Assembly: GCA_015056495.1 (NCBI GenBank)
Contig: SVGC01000017.1
Coordinates: 20,858 to 84,857, forward strand
DNA: 64,000 bases
Source of the DNA: Butyrivibrio sp.
Lineage (GTDB): Bacteria; Bacillota; Clostridia; Lachnospirales; Lachnospiraceae
Direction of reading: 5' to 3'
Positions 34,809 through 43,333 of this stretch are shown in pieces (positions within the stretch are counted from its first letter, which is position 1; every line of letters begins with the position of its first letter). The translations under genes and the position numbers were made by a program. Under the pieces are notes generated by a model. It was not told the DNA's origin. It did not search any database and saw nothing but the letters and a program-made list of their open reading frames with translations.

Positions 34809-37187
34809 ATGAAGATTACGGCAAATTCAAATATTTCTTTTACCCCAAAGTCAATAACAGTGGATGGAAAGCCATGGTTCCCTATCATGGGCGAGATGCA
34901 TTTTTCAAGATATCCTGAATGTTATTGGGAAGAAGAACTCTGCAAGATGAAGGCAGGTGGCGTGGATATTGTATCTCTTTACACTATCTGGATGCACCAT
35001 GAAGAGGTTAAGGGGCAGTATGATTTTGAGGGTCAAAAGAATCTGAGGAGATTCATTGAAACTATTAAGAAGTGTGGTCTGTACTGCATTCTTAGGATCG
35101 GACCATGGGCTCATGGCGAAGTAAGAAATGGTGGTTTTCCGGATTGGCTTCTTGAGGAAGCTAAAACAGAAGGATACGAGACCAGGACAGATGATCCTAA
35201 GTATCTTGCACATGTAAAGGATTTCTATTCACAGATCTTTGAACAGGCAAAAGGACTGCTTATCAAGGATGATGGTCCTGTTATTGGCGTGCAGATCGAG
35301 AATGAATATGGTCATGTAGGTGGCAAGACAGGTGAAGAAGGAGAGCAGCATATGAGAACTCTCCATGATTTGGCGCTTTCACTTGGTTTTGACGTTCCTA
35401 TATTTACAGCAACAGGCTGGGGCGGAGCAGTTACCGGCGGTATGATCCCTGTTATGGGCGGTTATTGCGAGGCTCCTTGGGATCAGAGACTGACTGAGAT
35501 CGAGCCTAGTGGCAATTATGTATTTACAAGAGAGCGTAATGACCATAATATTGGCTCTGATCATGGCTTTGGACATGGTATTACATTTGATATAGACAAG
35601 TTCCCATTTTTGACAGCTGAGCTGGGCGGAGGACTTCAGGTAACTCACCATAGAAGACCTGTTGCTTCAGGCAGAGATATTGGTGCTATGTCTATGACTA
35701 AGCTTGGTTGCGGCGTATCACTCCTTGGATATTATATGTATCATGGTGGTACCAATCCTGAGGGCGTTCTTACAACTCTTCAGGAGAGCAGAGAAACAGG
35801 TTATCCTAACGACCTGCCTGTTTTATCCTATGATTTTAATGCCCCATTAAAGGAGTATGGACAGCTTACAGATACATATCGTGAGATCCGCAGGATTTCC
35901 ATGTTTATCAAAGACTTTGGAAGCGACCTGTGCGACATGGATTATGTTGAACAGCCTGGAAATACAGAACATGCTGATGATCTTAAGACTATCAGAAGAT
36001 CAGTTAGATGTCACACTATTACAGATGCTGACGGAGCTGAGCTTACAAGCGGTTATCTGTTTGTGAACAACTACCAGCGCAGATATGAGATGACTGAGCA
36101 TAGAGACGAAGAGCTTAAGGCATATGCTGCAGACGGCAAGACTGTGCTTGCTACCTATGAGAGCAGAGATATCTGTGACGGCGATTATTTCTTTTATCCA
36201 TTTAATATGCCGATAGGCAAAAATGGTGCTATCCTGAGATCTGCTATGGCAACACCTCTGTGCAAGCTGCGCGGAGCCGGAGAAAATGGTGCTGACGCTT
36301 ATGTGTTCTATACAGATAATGCTGTAAGTGCCAACTACGATATAACAGGTGATCTTGGCGGAGTTGTTATCATCACACTTACAAGAGATGAAGCTCTTCA
36401 TGCTTCTAAGATCATGGTTGGCGGAATAGAGCACCTTATCATCAGTGAGGGTGATGTTGTTAGACGTGCTGATGGCAAGTATGAGCTCTATACCAATGTT
36501 AAAGAAGGTACATGGAAGCATGCTTCATATAGCATCTGGCCTGATTATACATCTTCAGACAAGCATAATAAGGCTTTTGCCTGCCAGCAGGAAGCTGGCG
36601 GTGATGTAACTGCAGAGTATGGCTTTGACCTTGAAGCTATGGATGACAACATGCTCACCAGCATGAACTTTGCTGTATATGCAACTAAAGACAAGATTGT
36701 CAATGATTGCACTACTTCAATAACTCTTTTATCCGGAAAAGAAAAAGAGGATGCTGCAAGCAAGGCTGCTGATGCCAGAAAGGCTCTCCATGTCTCTAAA
36801 AATGATATCTGCGAAGGCGGATTTTCAGAGGATGAGATCAATATGTATGACCTTAAAGTAACTGGTATCTCAGATGATTATGATGAAGTGATGCTCATGA
36901 TCGATGATGCTTGTGATTCAGGTGAGATGTACATTTCTCGAGATGGTAAGAGCAAGATGATCGCTGACAGTTTCTACACCGGTCAGCTGTGGGAAGTTGG
37001 GCTTAAGAGATTCATCAACGACGCTGAAGGCGTGCGCACTAGTGATTCTTTTGATAGCATCGTCAAGATCAATGCACTTCATGAAGATGATAAGATATAC
37101 CTCCAGGAGTTCCCTGAGATGAAGGACGGCAGAGCTTGCAGGATCAATGAAGCTTATACTGTGGCTGTTTACAGAACAGAGCTGTAA
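34809..37187 (+). CDS. Glycoside hydrolase family 35 beta-galactosidase
   Basis: 792-residue GH35 enzyme releasing terminal beta-galactose. N-terminal TIM barrel starts GKPWFPIMGEMHFSRYPECYW; motif VQIENEYG holds the acid/base E166, and TAELGGG holds the probable nucleophile E271. Middle and C-terminal beta-sandwich domains follow. No signal peptide, so it acts in the cytoplasm on imported oligosaccharides. Start ATG lies 1 bp after the lacI stop. Encoded sugar import plus GH35 resemble the GanSPQ-GanA logic of Bacillus, with GH35 replacing GH42. Confidence 0.93.
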   Translation: MKITANSNISFTPKSITVDGKPWFPIMGEMHFSRYPECYWEEELCKMKAGGVDIVSLYTIWMHHEEVKGQYDFEGQKNLRRFIETIKKCGLYCILRIGPWAHGEVRNGGFPDWLLEEAKTEGYETRTDDPKYLAHVKDFYSQIFEQAKGLLIKDDGPVIGVQIENEYGHVGGKTGEEGEQHMRTLHDLALSLGFDVPIFTATGWGGAVTGGMIPVMGGYCEAPWDQRLTEIEPSGNYVFTRERNDHNIGSDHGFGHGITFDIDKFPFLTAELGGGLQVTHHRRPVASGRDIGAMSMTKLGCGVSLLGYYMYHGGTNPEGVLTTLQESRETGYPNDLPVLSYDFNAPLKEYGQLTDTYREIRRISMFIKDFGSDLCDMDYVEQPGNTEHADDLKTIRRSVRCHTITDADGAELTSGYLFVNNYQRRYEMTEHRDEELKAYAADGKTVLATYESRDICDGDYFFYPFNMPIGKNGAILRSAMATPLCKLRGAGENGADAYVFYTDNAVSANYDITGDLGGVVIITLTRDEALHASKIMVGGIEHLIISEGDVVRRADGKYELYTNVKEGTWKHASYSIWPDYTSSDKHNKAFACQQEAGGDVTAEYGFDLEAMDDNMLTSMNFAVYATKDKIVNDCTTSITLLSGKEKEDAASKAADARKALHVSKNDICEGGFSEDEINMYDLKVTGISDDYDEVMLMIDDACDSGEMYISRDGKSKMIADSFYTGQLWEVGLKRFINDAEGVRTSDSFDSIVKINALHEDDKIYLQEFPEMKDGRACRINEAYTVAVYRTEL

Positions 37188-37247
37188 TTGCGATAAAGCC
37201 CCAAATAGAGTCGAGTTCGGCTCATAGCTCTAAATAGGAGGTATTAT

Positions 37248-38360
37248 ATGAGATATCCGAAATTTTTGAAAGATGAAGGCACTATAGGTTTTGTTGCTCC
37301 ATCCTTTGGCTGTGCAACTGAGCCTTATGCCAGTGCTTTTGAGGCAGCTCTGAAAACTTTTGATAATATGGGCTACAAGACTGTACTTGGACCTAACTGC
37401 AGACTGGCAGAGGGTATTGGTATCAGCAATAAGCCTGAGCTATGCGGCAAAGAGTTAAATGAAGCTTATGTTTCAAATGACAGTGACGTTATCATATCCT
37501 GCGGCGGCGGAGAGCTGATGTGTGAAGTAGTTCCGTTTATTGATTATGAAGCTATTTCAAAGGCTCAGCCTAAATGGTATATGGGATTTTCTGATAATAC
37601 CAATTTTACATTTTTATCAGCTACTCTGGCAGATACTGCAGCTATTTATGGTCCATGCGCTGCGACCTTTGGTATGAATAGATGGCATGAGTCACTTGAT
37701 GATTGCTTTAAGCTGCTGCGTGGTGAGAGTCTTGAAGTGCACAACTATGATAAATGGGAAAAAGAGGGGCTTAGGGACGAGGAGCATCCTTTTGAACCAT
37801 ATAATCTCACTGAGGAAATGAAGATCAAGTACTATATTCCTGATGGAACTAATGTGTCTGATCTTGAGGTTGATAATAATAAGGTTGATGGCTCAGAATG
37901 CTTGACAATTCTTGATAGTGAGCAGGTTAAAAAAGAAGTTTCATTTGAAGGAAGGATCATTGGAGGCTGCATGGATTGTCTGCAGGTGCTTTGCGGTACT
38001 TCTTTTGACAAGGTGGAAGAGTTTAACGACAAGTATGCTGATGATGGGATCATCTTTTTCCTGGAAGCTTGTGATCTGAATGTAATGGGCATCAGAAGAG
38101 CTATCTGGCAGATGAAAAACGCTGGCTGGTTCAAGAATGTTAAGGGATTTCTTATAGGCCGACCAATGCATTTTGATGAAGGCTTTCTTGGACTTGATCA
38201 GTATCATGCTGTCGTTGATGTGCTGGCAGAGTTCAATGTCCCTATCATCATGGATCTGGATATAGGTCACCTGCCTCCTCAGATGCCGATCATCACAGGC
38301 GCTTACGCCAAGGTGAGCAGTGTTGGCAATGAGTTTAAGATGAGATATGAACTGGTATAA
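37248..38360 (+). CDS. LD-carboxypeptidase / MccF-like S66 family peptidase
   Basis: 370-residue S66 family serine peptidase. N-terminal GTIGFVAPSFG, nucleophile motif MGFSDNTNF (Ser of GFSD), and catalytic Glu/His region (FFLEACDLN, LDIGHLPPQMP). Family members cleave murein tetrapeptides (LdcA) or the microcin C7 nucleotide-peptide (MccF). RBS AGGAGG. Its link to the sugar operon is unclear; it may simply be cotranscribed. Confidence 0.9.
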   Translation: MRYPKFLKDEGTIGFVAPSFGCATEPYASAFEAALKTFDNMGYKTVLGPNCRLAEGIGISNKPELCGKELNEAYVSNDSDVIISCGGGELMCEVVPFIDYEAISKAQPKWYMGFSDNTNFTFLSATLADTAAIYGPCAATFGMNRWHESLDDCFKLLRGESLEVHNYDKWEKEGLRDEEHPFEPYNLTEEMKIKYYIPDGTNVSDLEVDNNKVDGSECLTILDSEQVKKEVSFEGRIIGGCMDCLQVLCGTSFDKVEEFNDKYADDGIIFFLEACDLNVMGIRRAIWQMKNAGWFKNVKGFLIGRPMHFDEGFLGLDQYHAVVDVLAEFNVPIIMDLDIGHLPPQMPIITGAYAKVSSVGNEFKMRYELV

Positions 38361-38394
38361 GTTGTAGTATCTGAAATTCAATTTTTCTATAAAA

Positions 38395-38425
38395 AGCTCG
38401 ACATTTTTATGGTGTCGAGCTTTTT
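38395..38425 (+). terminator. Terminator after the S66 peptidase
   Basis: AGCTCGACA (38395-38403) with TGTCGAGCT (38413-38421), followed by TTTTT. The remaining non-coding stretch to 38580 holds an AGAGCGCTCT palindrome (about 38492-38501) and no gene. Confidence 0.85.
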
Positions 38426-38583
38426 ACTTCTTTAAAATATAATCGTACACAATTCAATAGAACAAAGGCTTTTAACGCATATTCCCCTGTAAGAGCGCTC
38501 TACAACAACATTACAGCTATATAACAGCCTATATATGCTGTAAATATGCATTTAATAGAGAGTAGAAAATTTAAAAAATAAAT

Positions 38584-38608
38584 GAAAATGATATTGACTT
38601 TCATTTTC
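38584..38608 (+). promoter_or_regulatory. Fur-type iron box
   Basis: Perfect 8-bp inverted repeat GAAAATGA (38584-38591), 9 bp, TCATTTTC (38601-38608). It matches the Fur/DtxR-type half-site style (AATGATA...TATCATT) and overlaps the -35 box of the feo promoter, the standard repressing position. Confidence 0.7.
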
Positions 38609-38622
38609 TATATGCATATACT
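38594..38622 (+). promoter_or_regulatory. feo operon promoter
   Basis: TTGACT (38594-38599), 17-bp spacer, TATACT (38617-38622). The spacer also contains a 12-bp palindrome TATATGCATATA (38609-38620). Predicted to be shut off by a metal-bound Fur in iron sufficiency. Confidence 0.8.
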
Positions 38623-38713
38623 GTAATATGGTTAGCAGAGGGTAACAAAATATAGTTTGACCAGTATACTTAATTACGATTTAGTTACTATGGATGAAAG
38701 GAGAATAATAGTG

Positions 38714-38923
38714 ATGCCACTTTCACTACTTCATGATGGAGAGTCCGCTACTGTTGTTAAGGTTGGCGGCAAAGAAGATACAAGAAGATTTCTTGAAAAT
38801 CTTGGCTTTGTTGAAGGAACTGAAGTAACAGCAATCAGTTCAAATAATGGCAACATGATCATTAAGATCAGAGATTCCAGAGTAGCTATAAATAATGATA
38901 TGGCTAAAAAAATTATGGTTTAA
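38714..38923 (+). CDS. feoA: Ferrous iron transport protein FeoA, copy 1
   Basis: SH3-like FeoA domain of about 70 residues starting MPLSLLHDGESATVVKVGG, with the LGFVEGTEV motif and C-terminal VAINNDMAKKIMV. FeoA helps FeoB-mediated Fe2+ import. AAAGGAG lies 10 nt before ATG 38714 (GTG 38711 is an alternative; an earlier start at 38657 lacks an RBS). First gene of the feo operon. Confidence 0.9.
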   Translation: MPLSLLHDGESATVVKVGGKEDTRRFLENLGFVEGTEVTAISSNNGNMIIKIRDSRVAINNDMAKKIMV

Positions 38924-38938
38924 GGAGGAAGCATAATT

Positions 38939-39166
38939 ATGAAAACGCTTCAGGAAGCACAGGTAGGCGAGACAGTAGTTGTCAAAAAGCTTAAGGGGGA
39001 GGATTCAGCACTTAAGAGACGAGTAATGGATATGGGTATTACTAAAGGCAGTAAGCTCTATATCAGAAAAGTTGCTCCTCTTGGTGACCCTGTTGAGATT
39101 ACTGTAAGAGGCTACGAGTTATCACTTCGTAAAGAAGATGCTCATATTGTAGAGATTGAAGATTGA
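38939..39166 (+). CDS. feoA: Ferrous iron transport protein FeoA, copy 2
   Basis: 75-residue second FeoA with MGITKGSKLYIRKVAPLGDPVEITVRGYELSLRKEDA, the common Lachnospiraceae FeoA form. Distinct from copy 1 in sequence, so not a recent duplication. AGGAGGAAG precedes ATG. Confidence 0.95.
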   Translation: MKTLQEAQVGETVVVKKLKGEDSALKRRVMDMGITKGSKLYIRKVAPLGDPVEITVRGYELSLRKEDAHIVEIED

Positions 39167-39213
39167 TCTTCAAATTTATAGAAAGTGATCATAATAAGCT
39201 TTTTTAGAAAGCA

Positions 39214-39238
39214 TTAAAATCTTGGAACAAGATTTTAA
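39214..39238 (+). promoter_or_regulatory. Perfect hairpin just upstream of feoB
   Basis: TTAAAATCTTG (39214-39224) pairs perfectly with CAAGATTTTAA (39228-39238) around a 3-nt loop, ending 4 nt before the AGAGGAG ribosome site of feoB. Without a T-run it is unlikely to terminate; it could be an RNase processing or translation-control element. Confidence 0.5.
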
Positions 39239-39255
39239 AGAAAAGAGGAGATTAA

Positions 39256-41658
39256 ATGTCAACAAAGATTGCACTTGCAGGTAACCCTAACTGCGGAAAA
39301 ACAACATTATTTAATGCTCTGACAGGTTCCAATCAGTATGTTGGTAACTGGCCAGGTGTTACTGTAGAAAAGAAGGAAGGACATTTAAAGGGACATAAAG
39401 ATGTTATAATCACAGACCTTCCTGGTATTTATTCTTTATCACCTTATACACTTGAAGAAGTAGTAAGCCGTGATTATATTCTTAAGGAGCAGCCAGAGGC
39501 TATCATCAATCTGGTAGATGCTACTAACATTGAACGTAACCTTTATCTTACAACTCAGATTCTTGAACTTGGAATTCCAGTAGTTATAGCTCTTAACATG
39601 ATGGATCTTGTAAAGAAAAATGGCGACAAGATCGATACTAAGAAACTTGGTCAGCAGCTTGGATGTGAGATAGTTGAGATCTCAGCTCTTAAGACCGAGG
39701 GTCTTGATAAGCTTATTGATAAAGCAGTAGAAGCATCTAAGAGAAAGTCTGCAACTTCAATTGTTAAATTTGATGATGCTACAGAAGCTGCTATTGAAGC
39801 AGCTGATAAGATCCTGCCAAAGACAGCATGTGCTGACAGCCAGCGTAGATGGTTTGCAGTAAAGCTTCTTGAGAAGGATGCTAAAGTTCTTGAAAAGCTT
39901 ACTCTTTCAGAATCTGATAAGGCTGAACTTGAGAAGATCAGAGAGAATCTTGAAAATGCATGTGATGATGACGTTGAAAGCGTTATTACAAATGCAAGAT
40001 ATGATTTCATCACAAATGCAGTTGAGACTTCTGTAAAGAAGGCTCCAAAGGCTCTTTCAACATCAGATAAGATTGATAGGATCGTTACAAACAGAATTCT
40101 TGCTCTTCCTATTTTTGCTATTGTAATGATCATTGTTTACTATATCTCTGTTACAACAATCGGTACTTATGTAACAGACTGGACTAATGACGGTCTCTTT
40201 GGAGATGGTTATTACCTCTTTGGTAACGGCAGAAGCGCTTATGATGAAGCTGTTACAGAATTTGTTGCTGAAAATGCATGGACAGATGATGTTAAGGCAA
40301 CTGTTGATGCCGCTGTAGAAGCTGGTGTTATCGGTGCTGAAGATATCCAGGCTGCTATTGAAGACGAAGATTTCGGTGCTTTTGATGAAGCTTATGGTTC
40401 ATATGCTGATTCTCTTGCTGATAGCGGATATGATATCTCTGTTGTTGACGAAGTACTTGAATCAGAAGAGTTCCCTGCAAACGAAGATTTCGGTGTATGG
40501 GTTCCTGGTGTTCCAGTACTTGTTGAAAACGGACTTGATGCAATTGGATGTGCTGAGTGGCTCAAGAGCTTGATCCTTGATGGTATCGTAGCCGGTGTTG
40601 GTGCTGTACTTGGTTTCGTTCCTCAGATGCTTGTACTGTTTCTGTTCCTTGGATTCCTTGAATACTGCGGATACATGGCACGTGTTGCATTCATCATGGA
40701 TAGGATCTTCCGTAAATTTGGTCTTTCAGGTAAGTCATTCATCCCAATGCTCATCGGTAGTGGATGTGGTGTTCCTGGTGTTATGGCCAGCCGTACTATT
40801 GAAAGCGAACGTGATCGTCGTATGACAATCATGACAACAACATTTATCCCATGTGGTGCTAAACTTCCTATCATTGCTCTTATTGCAGCAGCTCTGTTTG
40901 GCAATGCATGGTGGGTAGCTCCAAGTGCTTACTTCCTTGGAATTGCTGCAATCATCGTTTCAGGTATCATGTTAAAGAAGACAAAGATGTTTGCCGGAGA
41001 TCCAGCTCCATTCGTTATGGAACTTCCAGCATACCACTGGCCAACAGTTGGCAGCATCCTCAGAACAACTTGGGAGCGTGGATGGTCATTCATTAAGAGA
41101 GCAGGTACAATCATCCTTCTTTCTTCAATCATCATCTGGGCTGGTTCAGTATTTGGATGGACAGAAGGCGCATTTGGATTTAATCCTGATCTTGAATTAT
41201 CAGACAGTATCCTTGGTGCATTTGGTAACGCTATTAAGTGGATCTTTGCTCCTCTTGGATTTGCTGATGCTTCAGCTACAGTTGCTACAATAATGGGTCT
41301 TGTTGCAAAAGAAGAAGTTGTAGGTGTATTCGGTGTTCTTGACTTTGAAGGCCTTGCACCACTTGCAGGTTATTCATTCCTTGCATTTAACCTTCTTTGC
41401 GCTCCTTGCTTTGCTGCAATCGGTGCTATTAAGAGTGAAATGAACAATGCAAGATGGACAGCATTTGCAGTTGCTTACCAGTGTGTATTTGCTTACATCG
41501 TTGCTCTGATCATCTATCAGATTGGTTCATTATTTACAGGTTCATTTGGAATCGGAACTATCTTTGGTTTCGCTGCAATTGTACTTCTTGTATACGGTCT
41601 TGTAAGAAAGAATGTATATGAAGATGTAAATGGTGAAACTGCAAACAAGATTGCTTAA
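39256..41658 (+). CDS. feoB: Ferrous iron transporter FeoB
   Basis: 800-residue Fe2+ transporter: N-terminal GTPase (G1 GNPNCGKT 9-16, G3 DLPGIYSL, G4 NMMD), helical GDI-like region (about 170-265), then the membrane part with two Gate motifs (FIPMLIGSGCGVPGVMA and FIPCGAKLPIIAL). Between the first and second TM helices (about residues 306-436) there is a long acidic extracytoplasmic segment (SAYDEAVTEFVAEN, ADSLADSGYDISVVDEVL) that is roughly 80 residues longer than in E. coli FeoB. Confidence 0.97.
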   Translation: MSTKIALAGNPNCGKTTLFNALTGSNQYVGNWPGVTVEKKEGHLKGHKDVIITDLPGIYSLSPYTLEEVVSRDYILKEQPEAIINLVDATNIERNLYLTTQILELGIPVVIALNMMDLVKKNGDKIDTKKLGQQLGCEIVEISALKTEGLDKLIDKAVEASKRKSATSIVKFDDATEAAIEAADKILPKTACADSQRRWFAVKLLEKDAKVLEKLTLSESDKAELEKIRENLENACDDDVESVITNARYDFITNAVETSVKKAPKALSTSDKIDRIVTNRILALPIFAIVMIIVYYISVTTIGTYVTDWTNDGLFGDGYYLFGNGRSAYDEAVTEFVAENAWTDDVKATVDAAVEAGVIGAEDIQAAIEDEDFGAFDEAYGSYADSLADSGYDISVVDEVLESEEFPANEDFGVWVPGVPVLVENGLDAIGCAEWLKSLILDGIVAGVGAVLGFVPQMLVLFLFLGFLEYCGYMARVAFIMDRIFRKFGLSGKSFIPMLIGSGCGVPGVMASRTIESERDRRMTIMTTTFIPCGAKLPIIALIAAALFGNAWWVAPSAYFLGIAAIIVSGIMLKKTKMFAGDPAPFVMELPAYHWPTVGSILRTTWERGWSFIKRAGTIILLSSIIIWAGSVFGWTEGAFGFNPDLELSDSILGAFGNAIKWIFAPLGFADASATVATIMGLVAKEEVVGVFGVLDFEGLAPLAGYSFLAFNLLCAPCFAAIGAIKSEMNNARWTAFAVAYQCVFAYIVALIIYQIGSLFTGSFGIGTIFGFAAIVLLVYGLVRKNVYEDVNGETANKIA

Positions 41659-41680
41659 TAAAAGTAGGAGATGACAGTTG

Positions 41681-41932
41681 ATGAGTACTGAACAGGTAAT
41701 GGATAGACTTAAAGATAATGGATGTCGAATTACCAAACAGCGCAAGCTTATCGTCGATGTCATCATGAACAATGATTTTACTTCCTGTAAAGACATTTAT
41801 TATCAGGTCGTAGCTTTAGACAAAACCGTAGGTATGGCAACCGTTTATCGTATGATACGAGTTTTGGAAGACATCGGTGTTGTTAAGAGAATAGACATGA
41901 TTGAATTAAATAAAGACGCTGAAGATTTATAA
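41681..41932 (+). CDS. Fur-family DNA-binding-domain-only protein
   Basis: 83-residue protein matching only the winged-helix N-terminal domain of Fur (LKDNGCRITKQRKLIVDVI ... GMATVYRMIRVLEDIGVVKRID). The metal-binding dimerisation domain of normal Fur (about 140 residues total) is missing, and the gene is followed at once by a terminator, so it seems complete as a short form rather than a random break. ATG 41681 has AGGAG 10 nt upstream (TTG 41678 alternative). Last gene of the feo operon. Confidence 0.8.
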   Translation: MSTEQVMDRLKDNGCRITKQRKLIVDVIMNNDFTSCKDIYYQVVALDKTVGMATVYRMIRVLEDIGVVKRIDMIELNKDAEDL

Positions 41933-41940
41933 AATTGCCA

Positions 41941-41974
41941 AAAACCACCACAGTTTGATTGCTGTGGTGGTTTT
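41941..41974. terminator. Bidirectional terminator between feo operon and dinB
   Basis: AAAACCACCACAG (41941-41953) pairs with CTGTGGTGGTTTT (41962-41974), with T-runs on both strands. Serves the + strand feo operon and the - strand dinB gene. Confidence 0.9.
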
Positions 41975-41976
41975 TT

Positions 41977-43293
41977 CTATTTCTTGTTGTCCAGGTTTGA
42001 ACCTCTGACAATGGCATTTTTTCCAAATTCTTTCTTGATAAGATCAGTCATGGCATCAAGTTTTTCTCTTTTTTCATTACTGATCACAGGTCTGGTTAAA
42101 TTGCTGCCAGAAGAAGCGCTTACGTTAGACTGTCCGGAGGCTGGCATCACATCAAACAGAGACATCTGCCGGTATTCACCATTGTCCAGATTGGATGCGC
42201 CTACACCGATAAGTCTTATGGTCTCATCCTTGTAAAAAAGGCCTTGAGGACCTTTCATAAGTTTATCCATCAGCTGCATTGCTGTTTCATAGATTACATC
42301 GGAAGAGTTGGTTGGATCAGTAATTCCTGTCTGAATGGAATGGCGCTTGAAATTGCCGGTTTTGACAGAAACAGTAATGGTGCTTCCGTAAACACCAGCA
42401 TTTCGCATCCTTGAGGAGACTTTATCTGACAGCCATCTGACAATATCAGGAACCTGATTGTCATAGTTTTCTATTGAAATATCGGTTGGGATAGTTGTCT
42501 CGTTAGAATAGCTCTTGGCATCCTCGTACTCATTTTCGACGATATCACTGCCATGACCATTGGCACTGGCGTAGATGTAGGCTCCGCCTTTTTCTCCAAG
42601 GACCTGCTTAAGAAAAGTCTCATCAGATCTTGCTACGTCGCCTATAGTGCGCATACCAAGGGATATGAGCCTTTGGGACGTTGCCTTGCCACAGCCATAG
42701 AGGTCACCTATAGGCAGCGGCCACATTTTCTTCTCAATCTCTTCTGGAAAAAGAGTGTGAGTCATATCAGGTTTTTTGAAATCACTAGCCATTTTTGCCA
42801 GTAATTTGTTACTGGATATGCCTACATTTACTGTAAAGCCAAGGGTATCACGAATTTCATTCCTAATAGCTGTAGCAACGGATAAAGGAAATTTTTCTTT
42901 TTCTGTTTCAAGATGCCTGTATAAGAGCTCTGTTCCGGTGAGGTCTATGAAAGCCTCATCAATAGACACCTGCTGCACCAGAGGAGTGTACTTGTGCAGG
43001 ATATCAATGAATGCATGAGAGTACTCTCTATAGGTCTTAAAATCAGATTCTACAAGAACCAGCTTGGGACAGAGCTGAATGGCCTTCACAACAGGCATGG
43101 CTGTCTGGATACCATATTTTTTGGCAGGGATTGATTTGGCTGTGATTATACCATGTCTTGTTTTGACATCACCGCCTACTGCAGATGGTATGGTGCGAAG
43201 GTCAAGAGCATCTGGGTCTTCTTTTAATATTTTTACTGCACTCCAGGACAGGAATGCTGAATTGACATCGATGTGAAAAATAGTTTTACTCAT
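41977..43293 (-). CDS. dinB: Y-family DNA polymerase IV
   Basis: 438-residue translesion polymerase. Catalytic first motif HIDVNSAFLSW (Asp plus steric-gate Phe), palm motif SIDEAFIDLTG, HhH region (LYGCGKATSQRLISLGMRTIGDV) and little-finger domain. The N-terminal motif differs from the usual DMDxFFAS, as in a distinct Firmicute clade of DinB. Stops three bases from the shared terminator; the rluA-type gene is upstream in the same orientation with about 40 bp spacing. Confidence 0.93.
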   Translation of the reverse strand: MSKTIFHIDVNSAFLSWSAVKILKEDPDALDLRTIPSAVGGDVKTRHGIITAKSIPAKKYGIQTAMPVVKAIQLCPKLVLVESDFKTYREYSHAFIDILHKYTPLVQQVSIDEAFIDLTGTELLYRHLETEKEKFPLSVATAIRNEIRDTLGFTVNVGISSNKLLAKMASDFKKPDMTHTLFPEEIEKKMWPLPIGDLYGCGKATSQRLISLGMRTIGDVARSDETFLKQVLGEKGGAYIYASANGHGSDIVENEYEDAKSYSNETTIPTDISIENYDNQVPDIVRWLSDKVSSRMRNAGVYGSTITVSVKTGNFKRHSIQTGITDPTNSSDVIYETAMQLMDKLMKGPQGLFYKDETIRLIGVGASNLDNGEYRQMSLFDVMPASGQSNVSASSGSNLTRPVISNEKREKLDAMTDLIKKEFGKNAIVRGSNLDNKK

Positions 43294-43333
43294 ATTATTA
43301 GTATACCATGTGAAATGGAATGCAAGTGCAGGG

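Noticed and set aside
38714..39166. Two feoA genes as a recent duplication
   Set aside because: The two domains differ in most positions; an ancient pair is more likely.
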